Part shown: piece after piece, positions 19,001 to 27,419 of the stretch
Position numbering within the stretch: the first letter of the stretch is position 1
Layout: each line of letters starts with the position of its first letter
NCBI GenBank assembly: GCA_003725745.1
Contig: RHDP01000001.1
Span: 2,381,001 to 2,445,000, forward strand
DNA: 64,000 nucleotides
DNA from: Streptomyces sp. I6
Lineage (GTDB): Bacteria > Actinomycetota > Actinomycetes > Streptomycetales > Streptomycetaceae
Direction: 5' to 3'
The notes under the pieces: model-generated
Seen by the model: the letters and a program-made list of their open reading frames with translations, nothing else
The model's database searches: none
Told to the model about the DNA's origin: nothing
Translations under genes and position numbers: made by a program

Positions 19001-19986
19001 TGCTGCTCGTGGACGGTGCCGGAGGCGAGCGCGGTGAGGGCCTGTCGGCGCTGACGGAACTCCCCCACGTCGCCGAGCTTCTGGTCGCCTCCGACCCCCT
19101 GCGGATGCGCGAGTTCGCCCAGGCGCTCGGCGCGGAGCTCAAGCGGCGGGCGGAACTACTGGGCCGGGAGGCGTTCGAGGAGTGGCACACGCGCCGAGAG
19201 GTCGCCGAGCGGCTGATCGGTCAGCGCCCGCCCAGCGCCGCGGAGGCCCGAACCGAGGCGACGGCGGAAGCAAGGGCGGAGGCGAGGGCAGAGTCAGGAG
19301 CGGACGTGAGGGCGGAGACCCGGGCGGACGCGCGCGGTGATCTGGAGTCGCCGCCCAGCCGCACGCTCAGACTCCGCCCGGCGGGCGGCCGTTCGCGGGT
19401 GGAAGCGACGCAGGCGGCAGAGGCGGCACAGACGGAGGCGGCGGGCAGACCCGGGCCGCTGCCCCGGCTCGTCGTCCTCGTCGACGACTACGACGCACTG
19501 GTCGCACCGGCACTCGGCAGTCCGGGCCGCCCCGCTGCGGGTTCCGTGGTCAGGGCCCTGGAGGCGGTCGCCAGGGACGGGCGGCGACTCGGCGTCCACC
19601 TGGTGGCGACGTCCGCCCGACCGGACCGCACGGCGGACGGCGAACTGGCCCACGGCACCCGGCTGAGGGTGGTGCTGGAAGCGCCGCCCGTGGCACCCGG
19701 CCCGGGGGTTCCCGCGCCCGGGCGCGGCAGGCTCGCCCGCCCGGACGGAAGCGTGACACCGTTCCAGGGCGGCCGGGTGACGGGCCGTATCCCGAGGACG
19801 GCGACCCTGCGCCCCACGGTCGTGGAGCTGGCATGGGAGCGGATGGGCGACCCGCCGGCCCGCCGGCCCGTGCGCGAACTGGGCAACGGGCCCACGGACC
19901 TTGCCCTGCTCGCCAGTGCCCTGGACCGTGCCGCCCGCTCCGTCGACGCCGCACCGGTCCCGCCGCTGACCCCCACCCGCCCCTGA
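16069..19986 (+). CDS. FHA-domain FtsK/SpoIIIE-like ATPase
   Basis: 1305 residues. The N-terminus (1-95) is a ubiquitin-like/FHA-associated region; residues about 105-195 are an FHA phosphothreonine-binding domain (GRIRIGRAAEADVPL, DVSRLHCEV, DLGSTNGTTLDG). A 380-residue Gly/Ala/Pro linker with repeated PYG motifs follows. From about 590 the protein resembles FtsK-type motor ATPases, with the Walker A variant GPAGSGRTELL near residue 948 and LLVDGAGGERGEGLSAL; another segment (VVLVDDYDALV) looks like a second Walker B. An Ala/Glu/Arg/Thr heptad-like tract lies near 1060. Divergent from two kinases, so phosphorylation-dependent assembly is a reasonable inference. Substrate unknown; not one of the standard EccC or FtsK architectures. 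Confidence 0.75.
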   Translation: MQIRLTVLAPRSGQSSQGATRASDVLVTAPAGTALAAVASALAAAASGPEAPSSGTVVLYAGRERLDSQRCALGEPPLVDGAVLSLHTPGEDEAADDEGAAERTQLHVVGGPDAGGVHLLHEGRIRIGRAAEADVPLDDPDVSRLHCEVTVAGDGGVTVADLGSTNGTTLDGAEVGRRPVRLGPGALLRIGESTLRLAASQGSAVPPAPGPAFPPAPGSGAGASAPGTPAPDSSTHGGRPVIAPDGEGHLRVRRPASRPAPAGDLPDRVPSWARERDAAERAADFGEASPPASLRGDGGPFHGRADAWGPELAAGVRGGHGAAPAAGAGGQPGQPGEGGSDRADAGGQPGQVGAERAARRGPRLPGGSSTAPGTGPGSTGRGTPTATARLAGVPYGEERAPGGGIAYGEDRGPDPAGHGGHGRDGGHGAGASDAGPAGRAPYGDQPGIAARIAPGLATRGALPATDGVPYGGDLAPGTGAPYGRGSDAAPGGHGGHHAGASATRAAARTPYGTAPDRTPASGATTHGTGVADGLGAGGGGPAGPDTGRGGRRRRGIGAWARRLAGGRDEPGLPGAGGASPPGAAEPTAEIWPDPAAVLLTALGPGPRLWERDARHPESLVVRLGTADRADTPAVPVTVGLRESGSLGLAGPRCRLMGLARSVIAQAAALHSPADLEIVLISTDRARPLEERKEAWGWLGWLPHLRPAHGQECRLLLAYDRDQATARTAELTRRLDDGPLGPGWPSAERRAVEMAAARHTGPRTLVVLDGDPGSAALRETTARLAEGGAAAGIHLVCLAETPPASPLSPVAATYEEACAASPAFRECGAVGLLSGDVATALRLLRTAAGHPAGHGTVAAVDGVSAAWAERFGRALAPLRADGEAPAPGRAAAPLPRSARLLDELGLARATPASLMARWASSGPGTAVLGAGPGGPVAVDLTSEDPHLLIEGPAGSGRTELLRTIAASLAAGGRPDRLGLLLVDGAGGERGEGLSALTELPHVAELLVASDPLRMREFAQALGAELKRRAELLGREAFEEWHTRREVAERLIGQRPPSAAEARTEATAEARAEARAESGADVRAETRADARGDLESPPSRTLRLRPAGGRSRVEATQAAEAAQTEAAGRPGPLPRLVVLVDDYDALVAPALGSPGRPAAGSVVRALEAVARDGRRLGVHLVATSARPDRTADGELAHGTRLRVVLEAPPVAPGPGVPAPGRGRLARPDGSVTPFQGGRVTGRIPRTATLRPTVVELAWERMGDPPARRPVRELGNGPTDLALLASALDRAARSVDAAPVPPLTPTRP

Positions 19987-20023
19987 GTCCGGTCGCCGCG
20001 CGTCCCTGAGTCCGGTCGCCGCG
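19983..20023. repeat. Short direct repeat after the FHA gene
   Basis: CTGAGTCCGGTCGCCGCG occurs twice, the first copy overlapping the TGA of the FHA-ATPase gene. Another example of a duplicated gene end in this window. Confidence 0.7.
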
Positions 20024-20213
20024 GCGGCTCGTCGTACGGGACACCGCGGTGGACGGTGACAGCACGTCACGAGCCCATCACGATCACCCGGTTGGCGGCG
20101 AAGGCGGTATTGCCCCATCCCTCCCCGGGCGTAGACCTGAGCGCAGGGACGGATAGGGCGTGGCCTGCGTCACAGCTGCGCCCCTTCGCAGGCGCGCGAG
20201 AGACGGGGCAGTG

Positions 20214-21659
20214 ATGCGCACAACTCGCAAAGCTCTGACGACGCAGACGACGCAGACGGCTCGAACGAGGCGGACGGCTCGAACGGGGCGGACGGCTCGA
20301 ACGAGGCGGACGGCGCGCGGCTCCACCGTGGTGGCCCTGGCCGCACTGGGCGCACTGACCCTGGCCGGCTGCGGCGGCGGCGAGGACGGCGACGGGGGCG
20401 CGGCGGACGCGACCAAGGGCTCCGACTCCCCGGCGACCGTCGAGCTGCCGAAGCTGGACGGCCAGAAGATCCAGGTAGCGGCGGTCTGGACGGGGCCGGA
20501 GCAGGAGAACTTCACCAAGGTTTTGAAGGAGTTCGAGAAGCGCACCGGGGCGGCGGTCACCTTCGTGCCGGCCCAGGACCCGATCGTGAACTTCCTCGGC
20601 ACGAAGATCGCCGGCGGCAGCCCGCCGGACGTCGCGATGCTCCCCCAGGTCGGCGCCGTCAAGCAGGCCGTGGACCAGAAGTGGGCCAAGCCTCTGGGAC
20701 CGGAGGCCAGGGCCGAGCTGGCCGAGAACTACACCAAGGGCTGGCAGGACCTCGGCTCCGTGGACGGCACTCCGTACGGCGTGTACTTCAAGGCCGCCAA
20801 CAAGTCGCTGGTCTGGTACAACAACGCGGTCTTCGAGAACGCCGGCGCCTCCGTGCCGAAGACCTGGAAGGACTTCCTGACGACGGCCGAGACCATCTCC
20901 GCGTCCGGTGTCACCCCGGTGTCGGTCGGAGGTGCGGACGGCTGGACGCTCACCGACTGGTTCGAGAACGTCTACCTCTCGCAGGCCGGCCCGGAGAAGT
21001 ACGACCAACTGGCCAGGCATGAGATCAAGTGGACCGACCCGTCCGTCGCACAGGCCCTGACGACGCTCGGTGAGCTGTTCGGCAAGCCGCAGCTGATCGC
21101 GGGCGGAGCGGACGGCGCGCTGCAGACGGAGTTCCCCACGTCGGTCACCCAGACCTTCACCGGCGGTGACCAGCCCAAGGGGGCGATGGTGTTCGAGGGC
21201 GACTTCGTGGCCGTCAACATCGCCCAGACGGACGCGGAGATCGGCACGGACGCCAAGGTCTTCCCGTTCCCGGCGGTCGGCGCCCAGCCGCCGGTGGTGA
21301 CGGGCGGCGACGCGGCGGTGGCCCTGAAGGACACCGCGGGCGCCCAGGCGCTGCTGACGTTCCTGGCCTCCCCCGACGCGGCGCGGATCTGGGCCGGGTC
21401 CGGCGGCTTCATCTCGCCGAACAAGTCGCTGGACGCCGCCGCGTACCCCGACGACGTGCAGCGGGGCATCGCCGAGGCGCTCATCGCGGCGGGTGACGAC
21501 TTCCGCTTCGACATGTCGGACCAGATGCCGCAGTCGTTCGGCGGGACACCCGGCAAGGGCGAGTGGAAGGCCCTCCAGGACTTCCTGAAGAACCCGGAGG
21601 ACGTCGCCGGCACGCAGGCGCGGCTGGAGGCCGACGCGGCCAAGGCGTACCGGAACTGA
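20214..21659 (+). CDS. Sugar ABC transporter substrate-binding lipoprotein
   Basis: 481 residues from ATG 20214 (GTG one codon earlier is possible). The signal peptide has an unusually long Arg/Thr n-region encoded by 18-bp repeats, then VVALAALGALTLAGC with lipobox LAGC. The mature protein is an extracellular family-1 solute-binding protein: IQVAAVWTGPEQENFTKVLKEFEKRTG, KIAGGSPPDVAMLPQ, VWYNNAVFENAG. It captures a (probably oligomeric) sugar and delivers it to the two permeases downstream, seven bases away. No ATPase gene is nearby; Streptomyces importers of this family commonly share MsiK. Confidence 0.9.
   Translation: MRTTRKALTTQTTQTARTRRTARTGRTARTRRTARGSTVVALAALGALTLAGCGGGEDGDGGAADATKGSDSPATVELPKLDGQKIQVAAVWTGPEQENFTKVLKEFEKRTGAAVTFVPAQDPIVNFLGTKIAGGSPPDVAMLPQVGAVKQAVDQKWAKPLGPEARAELAENYTKGWQDLGSVDGTPYGVYFKAANKSLVWYNNAVFENAGASVPKTWKDFLTTAETISASGVTPVSVGGADGWTLTDWFENVYLSQAGPEKYDQLARHEIKWTDPSVAQALTTLGELFGKPQLIAGGADGALQTEFPTSVTQTFTGGDQPKGAMVFEGDFVAVNIAQTDAEIGTDAKVFPFPAVGAQPPVVTGGDAAVALKDTAGAQALLTFLASPDAARIWAGSGGFISPNKSLDAAAYPDDVQRGIAEALIAAGDDFRFDMSDQMPQSFGGTPGKGEWKALQDFLKNPEDVAGTQARLEADAAKAYRN
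20238..20309. repeat. 18-bp tandem repeat in the lipoprotein signal sequence
   Basis: Two 9-bp units (20238-20255) followed by three 18-bp units ACGGCTCGAACG(A/G)GGCGG at 20256-20309, differing by one base. They expand the positively charged n-region in frame. Confidence 0.9.
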
Positions 21660-21666
21660 CACCGCG

Positions 21667-23031
21667 ATGCCGTCCCCCGACTCGTCCGCCGGGAAGGCGG
21701 CGGGCACTGTGCCCGCCGCCGCCGGGGGCGCTGTGCGCAGGAGCGTGACCGGCACCAGGGGCCTCGCCGCGGCCGGCTTCCTGCTGCCCGCGCTGGTGCT
21801 GCTCGGCGCGCTCGTGGTCTACCCGATCGGGTACTCGCTGTACCGGTCCTTCCTCGACCGGTCCGGCGACGCCTTCGCCGGCCTCGGCAACTACGTGGAG
21901 ATCTTCACCGACGACACCATCCTCACCGCCGTCCGGAACAACGCGATCTGGGTCGTCGTGGCGCCGACCGCGGCGACCGCCCTCGGCCTGATGTTCGCGG
22001 TGCTGACCGAGCGGGTCCGCTGGGGCACGGCGTTCAAACTGGTCGTCTTCATGCCGATGGCGATCTCGATGCTGGCCGCGGGCATCATCTTCCGGCTGGT
22101 GTACGAGCAGGACCCGGAGCGCGGCGTCGCCAACGCGGTCTGGGTGGGGGTGCACGACACCTTCACCGAGTCGGCGACCTTCCCCAAGGCCCGCCCGAGA
22201 CCGGGCCACGAGCTGAAGCCCGCCGCCGGCGGGGCGTTCGTCACCGAGCGGCCGGTACGCGCGGGCAGTCCGGTCGAACTGCCGCTGGTCGGCGTCCCGG
22301 CGGACGGGATGCCGTCCGGCGCCCGTCCGGCGAAGCAGGCACCGGCCCCGGACGACGGCCGGATCACCGGGACCGCCTGGCTCGACTTCACCCGGGGCGG
22401 CGGCGGCACGGTGAACGCCGTCGACGCCGGCGAACCGGGCCTGAAGGGCATCGTGATCGAGGCGGTCGACGACGGCAGGGTCGTCGCCACCACCACCGCG
22501 GCGGCCGACGGCACGTTCTCGCTGCCGAAGGAGGCGGACGGCTCCTTCCTCCGGCTCCCCGCGAGCAATTTCCGGGCGCCGTACAACGGCGTGGACTGGC
22601 TGGGCCCGTCCCTCGTCACCCCGGCCATCATCGGCAGCTACCTGTGGATGTGGGCGGGATTCGCCATGGTGCTCATCGCCGCGGGGCTGGCGGCGGTGCC
22701 GCGTGAACTCCTGGAGGCGGCACGGGTGGACGGCGCCAACGAGTGGCAGGTCTTCCGGCGGGTGACCGTACCGCTGCTCGCGCCGGTCCTGGCGGTCGTC
22801 CTCGTCACTCTGATGATCAACGTGCTGAAGATCTTCGACCTGGTGTTCATCATCGCGCCCGGCTCGGCGCAGGACGACGCCAACGTGCTGGCGCTGCAGC
22901 TGTACCGCTCCTCGTTCGGCACGGACGCGCACCTGGGCGTCGGCAGCGCCATCGCCGTGCTGCTCCTGCTGCTGGTGATCCCGGTGATGGCCTTCAACAT
23001 CCGCCGGATCCGGAGGGAGACGCGCCGATGA
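21667..23031 (+). CDS. Sugar ABC transporter permease with large inserted extracytoplasmic domain
   Basis: 454 residues, about 150 more than usual for this MalF-like family. Membrane helices begin at residue 34; after helix 3/4 (RLVYEQDPERGVANAVW, near 143) comes an insertion spanning about 155-305 with a beta-sandwich look (GTAWLDFTRGGGG, GLKGIVIEAVDDGRVVATTTAAADGTFSLP), resembling SdrD-B/carboxypeptidase-regulatory-like repeats. The permease resumes with VDWLGPSLVTPAIIG and the EAA coupling loop ELLEAARVDGANEWQVFRRVTVP. Starts seven bases after the binding-protein gene; its TGA overlaps the next ATG (ATGA). The insertion is likely extracytoplasmic and could dock the binding protein or cell wall. 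Confidence 0.88.
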   Translation: MPSPDSSAGKAAGTVPAAAGGAVRRSVTGTRGLAAAGFLLPALVLLGALVVYPIGYSLYRSFLDRSGDAFAGLGNYVEIFTDDTILTAVRNNAIWVVVAPTAATALGLMFAVLTERVRWGTAFKLVVFMPMAISMLAAGIIFRLVYEQDPERGVANAVWVGVHDTFTESATFPKARPRPGHELKPAAGGAFVTERPVRAGSPVELPLVGVPADGMPSGARPAKQAPAPDDGRITGTAWLDFTRGGGGTVNAVDAGEPGLKGIVIEAVDDGRVVATTTAAADGTFSLPKEADGSFLRLPASNFRAPYNGVDWLGPSLVTPAIIGSYLWMWAGFAMVLIAAGLAAVPRELLEAARVDGANEWQVFRRVTVPLLAPVLAVVLVTLMINVLKIFDLVFIIAPGSAQDDANVLALQLYRSSFGTDAHLGVGSAIAVLLLLLVIPVMAFNIRRIRRETRR

Positions 23032-24117
23032 GCACCGACAGCGCCAACGGCCCCGACCGCCCCGTCACTCCGGACCGCCCCGCGACTCCCGGCGGGCCCG
23101 CTACTCCGGCCGTACCCGCCCTCCCGGCGGGCCCGCGAGCGCGGTCGGCCCGGCGGGCCGCGGTCTTGCGGACGGCCGGGCCGCCGCGACCGGGGTGGGC
23201 TCCATGAGTGAGGCCGGCACCGCGGGTGCACCCGGGGCCGCCGGGGACGCGGCACCTCGGGGGCGCGGCCGCCGCTCGCCTCCAGGATCGCCGCCCGGAC
23301 GGGTGGCGGGGTGCTGCGGGTCGTCCTCGTCCTGGTGGGCCTGTTCTGGCTGATGCCGACCGTGGGGTTGCTGCTCTCCTCACTGCGCTCGCCCACCGAC
23401 ATCAACGCGAGCGGCTGGTGGGAGGTGTTCACGGCACCGGCGCAGCTCACCACCGACAACTACGCACGGCTGCTGCAGAACGAGACCATCACCGGCTCGC
23501 TGCTGTCCACGATCACGATCACCGTGCCCGCGACGGTGCTGGTCGTCGTGATCGGCTCGCTCGCCGGGTACGCGTTCGCCTGGATGGAGTTCCCGGGCCG
23601 CGACTGGTGGTTCCTCGCGGTGGTCGGGCTGCTCGTCGTCCCCGTGCAGGTGGCGCTCGTCCCCGTGTCGAAGCTGTTCGGCACGATCGGCATCTTCGAG
23701 ACGACGACGGGTGTGGTGCTCTTCCACGTCGCCTTCGGGCTGCCGTTCGCGATCTTCCTGCTGAGGAACTTCTTCGCGGAGATCCCGAGGGAGCTGCTGG
23801 AGGCGGCGCGGCTGGACGGCGCCGGTGAGATACGGCTGTTCACCCGGGTCGTCCTGCCGCTCGGCGGGCCGGCCATCGCGTCCCTCGGCATCTTCCAGTT
23901 CCTCTGGGTGTGGAACGACATGCTGGTCGCGCTGATCTTCGCGGACTCCGAGTCGCCCCCGATCACGGTAGCCCTCCAGCAGCAGGTTCGGCAGTTCGGC
24001 AACAACATCGACGTCCTGGCACCGGGGGCTTTCGTGTCCATGCTCGTTCCGCTCGCGGTGTTCTTCGCCTTCCAGCGCCAGTTCGTCTCGGGGGTGATGG
24101 CGGGCGCGGTGAAGTGA
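23028..24117 (+). CDS. Sugar ABC transporter permease (MalG-like), N-terminus frameshifted
   Basis: The body from 23311 is intact: VVLVLVGLFWLMPTVGLLL, six helices, and the EAA loop RELLEAARLDGAGEIRLFTRVVLP. ATG 23028 overlaps the previous stop (ATGA) and has GGAGGGAG upstream, so it is the best start. From there the frame must shift twice, each time by one lost base (between about 23110-23160 and 23255-23280), passing through MSEAGTAGAPGAAG; a start at ATG 23204 with only one shift is possible. The N-terminal 90 residues are Pro/Ala-rich and cytoplasmic. Partner of the preceding permease. Confidence 0.8.
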
Positions 24118-24444
24118 CCGCACGCACCCGACCGCCCAGAAAGACCCTGAACCGCACCGCCATGCACCGAACTGCCCTAAATCACTCAAAATTGCCTTAA
24201 ATCCCTACGAAGACCGGGTGACAGCCCGAAATCAGCAAAGGGCGCAGCTCGCAGAAGGGCTGCACATCGACCTCCTCCTCAAGAAGGGTCCGCACATCCG
24301 GTCGACGCCCCGAGCGGATGTGCGGGCCCTCTCGCACGGGCCGCCCGCCCCACAACCGCCCCACACCTGCCCGCAAGCGCCCCGACACCTTCGGCCACTA
24401 TGACCGGGGTGGCAGCCTTCGTCGTTCCGGGAGAGAAGACATCC
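24118..24444. other. Intergenic region after the sugar importer
   Basis: No gene supported. It contains one strong hairpin (24286-24329) and the upstream region of the methyltransferase gene. Confidence 0.5.
24286..24329. terminator. 15-bp inverted repeat with 14-base loop
   Basis: GGGTCCGCACATCCG pairs with CGGATGTGCGGGCCC (one G-T pair). It lies 170 bases after the permease stop and 115 before the methyltransferase start; a terminator is most likely, an operator is possible. Confidence 0.5.
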
Positions 24445-25437
24445 ATGCCACAGACGAGCGCACAGGTGCAGTTCCCCGACCGGTCCGCGGCACCGGCAGG
24501 GAACGGCCTGCCCCGGCCCACCCGGCTCGATGATGTGAAGGGGTGGTTCCGGCCCGTCGACCAGCTGCTGTTCGACTGGTTCCTGACCCACCGGCGGGAC
24601 CGGGAGCACGCGGGCGATCTGCTGGAACTCGGTGCCTATCTGGGGAAGAGCGCCATCTTCCTGGGCTCCTACCTGCGCCCCGGCGAGGAGTTCACGGTCT
24701 GCGACCTGTGGGACTCGCCGGCGCCGGACTCCTCCAACAGCGCCGAGATGGACCGCTCGTACGCCACTCTCACCCGCCGGGCGTTCGAAGCCAACTACCT
24801 CTCCTTCCACGACGAGTTGCCGAGCCTCGTCCAGGCGCCCACCTCGGTGATCACCTCAAGGGTGCGCCCGGCCAGCTGCCGCTTCGTCCATATCGACGCC
24901 TCGCACCTGTACGAGCACGTCCACGGCGACATCCAGGCGGCCGAGCGGCTCCTCACCCCCGAGGGCGTCGTCGTCTTCGACGACTTCCGTGCCGAGCACT
25001 GCCCCGGGGTCGCGGCCGCCGTCTGGGGCGCCGTGGCGACCGCCGGGCTGACGCCGCTCTGCATCACCGGGACCAAGCTGTACGGCACCTGGGGCGACGC
25101 CGAGCAGCTACGCGGGGAACTGCTCGGCTGGCTGGGCACCCGCACGGACCTCTGGCACGGGGTGGAGGAGGTCGCCGGCGCTCCACTGATCCGCATCGAC
25201 GGCCGCAAGGCCCAGGCACCGTCCCATCCGCGCTCCCGCCACCGGGCAGAACCGGCCGCCGACGGGCAGGCGGACCGGCCGTCGCCGGCAACCGCGGCGA
25301 GCCCCGCTCCCACTTCCCCGGCTCCCACTCCCCCGGCCCGCCGCAGCGGCTCGCCGGGCCTCCGCAGGCTCGTCCGCGATCTGCTGCCACCGCTGCTGAC
25401 CCGCGCGTTGGTACGGACCTTCCGCCGGCTCGCCTAG
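24445..25437 (+). CDS. Class I SAM-dependent methyltransferase
   Basis: 330 residues from ATG 24445 (GGGAGAG nine bases upstream); an ATG at 24400 in frame is less likely. Residues about 50-65 hold the SAM motif I (LLELGAYLGKSAIFLG), then EEFTVCDLWDSP, and VHIDASHLYEHVHGDIQAAERLLTPEGVVVFDDF typical of the Methyltransf_24 group that acts on sugars or small molecules. The C-terminal 80 residues are Ala/Pro/Arg-rich. Beside a GT2 glycosyltransferase and a polysaccharide exporter, so a role in cell-surface glycan or metabolite decoration is inferred. Confidence 0.8.
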   Translation: MPQTSAQVQFPDRSAAPAGNGLPRPTRLDDVKGWFRPVDQLLFDWFLTHRRDREHAGDLLELGAYLGKSAIFLGSYLRPGEEFTVCDLWDSPAPDSSNSAEMDRSYATLTRRAFEANYLSFHDELPSLVQAPTSVITSRVRPASCRFVHIDASHLYEHVHGDIQAAERLLTPEGVVVFDDFRAEHCPGVAAAVWGAVATAGLTPLCITGTKLYGTWGDAEQLRGELLGWLGTRTDLWHGVEEVAGAPLIRIDGRKAQAPSHPRSRHRAEPAADGQADRPSPATAASPAPTSPAPTPPARRSGSPGLRRLVRDLLPPLLTRALVRTFRRLA

Positions 25438-25576
25438 GACCGCCCATCGAAGACCGCTGAGCGACAAGGGCCGCGCACCGACGGGGCTCGGCGTGCGCAG
25501 GACCGCGCACCGAAGGACGCTTCCGGCCGGCACGGCGAGGGTGCGTCACGTGACGCGCGACAGAGCAGCGCCCGCC

Positions 25577-25657
25577 GCGGGCCTCAGGCACGCTCTGCGC
25601 GGCGCGGGCCTCAGGCACGCTCCGCCCGTCGCGGGCCTCAGGCACGCTCCGCGCGGC
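25577..25657. repeat. 27-bp tandem repeat at the end of the glycosyltransferase gene
   Basis: GCGGGCCTCAGGCACGCTC recurs at 25577, 25604 and 25631, exactly 27 bp apart. The copy at 25631 contains the TGA of the gene; the others lie beyond it, so each repeats the gene terminus including a stop codon. Confidence 0.9.
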
Positions 25658-27419
25658 GAGGCCCGACCGGCAGTCCAACCGGCAGTCCGACCGGCACGAC
25701 GGCCACGACCAGTCCGTCGCCGCCGTCGGGACTCACGTCCAGCCGGTACGGGCGCAGCCCCCGCAGGGCGTGGGCCTGCCGGGGCGCGGTTCCGGGCGCC
25801 ACGGCGGCGGTGTGCTCGGTGCCGAGGAGCGCCGTGCTCAGCCCGATCCGGGTACGGCCCGCCGGGAACGCCTCGGCGGGGATCCGCACCTCGATCTCCG
25901 TACCGGCTCCTGCGGCGGCCGGCCGCAGCAGCACGCGGCCTGCCTCCGGGCAGCCGGTGAGCCGGACCGGCCCGGTGCCGAGGGCCCCGAGGTGCGGCAG
26001 CGGGGTACGGGCGGTGACGACGAGGGTGTGACGGGCGGGCCCGGTGCGCCGCCAGTCCGCGGAGACGAGATCGGTGCGCAGCGGCGGGGCGCCGTGCCCG
26101 GCCTCGTACCGCAGCACCGAGACCAGCCCGGCCTCGTCACCGGCGCGTACATAGGAGAGCCGGAGCCTGAGCCCGGGCCGCAGCCCGGCGAGTACGGAGT
26201 CCCCGAGGTGGTCGGCGACCAGCCTCCGTACCCCGGCGAACACCCGGCGGCGCACCGGTTCCGGTGCCCTGAGGAAGGCGGGGCCGGTCAGGACGTCGCC
26301 CTCGTGGGCGAAGTGCCGCAGACGGTAGCCGTCGCCCAGCGGGCCGGGTCCGGTGAAGCGGGCGGTGACGGCCATCGCCGCGGCCGTCCCGCGCAGCAGG
26401 TCCTCCAGGCCGCCCGGCTCCGCAGCGGCCGCAGCCAGGGCCGCCGGGGAGTTCCGCGCCTCGGGGCCCGACCGGCGCCCCCGGTCCGGCACCGCGTCCC
26501 CGGCGAAGCGGTAGTCGTAGTCGGCCAGCACGGCGACACGGCGCGCCCGGAAGAGCGCTTCGAGGGTGAACGCCTGCTCGGCGAGGCCGGCCGGCACGTC
26601 CTCGGCGAACCGCAGTCCGTGGCGCACCAGCGACTCGCGGCGGAACAGCTTGGCGGCGGACAGCTCCCAGGCCAGCCCGGGCTCGTCGAGGGCTACGCCG
26701 TGGCGGGTGCGGGCGAAGACGGCGGCCCCCGAGGCCGCGGTCTTGGCGTAGACGACGTCGTGGCCCCGGCTGTCGGCCGCGTCGACCAGCCGGGCGAGCG
26801 ACTCCCGGCCGAGGAGGTCACCCGCGTCGAGGAAGAAGAGGTAGCGGCCGCGCGCAGACGCCAGGGCCTGGTTGACGGTGTCGGTGCGCCCGGCCTCGCA
26901 CAGGTCCGCAGCCGACGACGACGGCCACCGGGCGGCGCACAGGTCCGCAGCCGACGACGACGGCCACCGGGCGGCGCCGGTCGAGGTCCACAGCGGCTCG
27001 TGCGGCTCGTGCGACGGCGCCGGTCCGGCGTCGCCCGGCGCCGGCCGGAACGGGGCCGGGCGAGCGGGCCGCGGCGGCATCGCGGCGGGCGGCGGCTGCG
27101 CACCGCCCGCCGGCTGCCGGTATCGGCCACCGGCAGAATGCCCGTACGGCGCGGGCCGGTTCGGATCGTCTGCCGCACGCCCGTACCGGCCCTCCGCAGA
27201 CGGCCCGGTGCCACCGGCCGGCGGCCGCTCCGGCGCGCCCGCGACCAGCACCTCGATCCGGGCCGCTCCGATGGTCTGGCCCGCGAGGGAAGCCAGGCAG
27301 CGGCCGAGGCGCGGCCGCCCGTCGTCACGGACCGCGACCACGACGGTGACGTCGGGCGCCTCCGTACCGTCCGGAACCTCGGGGACGACCGGCACCCCGG
27401 CCGTGCTCGATGAGTTCAT
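25638..27419 (-). CDS. Glycosyltransferase family 2 protein
   Basis: 593 residues from ATG 27419 with GGAGG five bases upstream. The N-terminus is GT-A-like (DVTVVVAVRDDGRPRLGRCLASLAGQ), interrupted by an 80-100-residue Gly/Pro/Arg insertion (about 65-160) that includes a 13-residue duplication, then DTVNQALASARGRYLFFLDAGDLLGRESL where FLDAGD takes the place of the DxD metal motif. The C-terminal half is a beta-rich TarS/TagF-associated-like region. Probably transfers a sugar to a surface polymer or teichoic acid-like chain. Acceptor unknown. Confidence 0.75.
   Translation of the reverse strand: MNSSSTAGVPVVPEVPDGTEAPDVTVVVAVRDDGRPRLGRCLASLAGQTIGAARIEVLVAGAPERPPAGGTGPSAEGRYGRAADDPNRPAPYGHSAGGRYRQPAGGAQPPPAAMPPRPARPAPFRPAPGDAGPAPSHEPHEPLWTSTGAARWPSSSAADLCAARWPSSSAADLCEAGRTDTVNQALASARGRYLFFLDAGDLLGRESLARLVDAADSRGHDVVYAKTAASGAAVFARTRHGVALDEPGLAWELSAAKLFRRESLVRHGLRFAEDVPAGLAEQAFTLEALFRARRVAVLADYDYRFAGDAVPDRGRRSGPEARNSPAALAAAAAEPGGLEDLLRGTAAAMAVTARFTGPGPLGDGYRLRHFAHEGDVLTGPAFLRAPEPVRRRVFAGVRRLVADHLGDSVLAGLRPGLRLRLSYVRAGDEAGLVSVLRYEAGHGAPPLRTDLVSADWRRTGPARHTLVVTARTPLPHLGALGTGPVRLTGCPEAGRVLLRPAAAGAGTEIEVRIPAEAFPAGRTRIGLSTALLGTEHTAAVAPGTAPRQAHALRGLRPYRLDVSPDGGDGLVVAVVPVGLPVGLPVGPRRAERA
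26898..26975. repeat. 39-bp in-frame duplication in the glycosyltransferase gene
   Basis: Two perfect 39-bp copies starting at 26898 and 26937 add 13 residues (each containing WPSSSAADLC) to the insertion of the GT2 protein. Confidence 0.9.
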
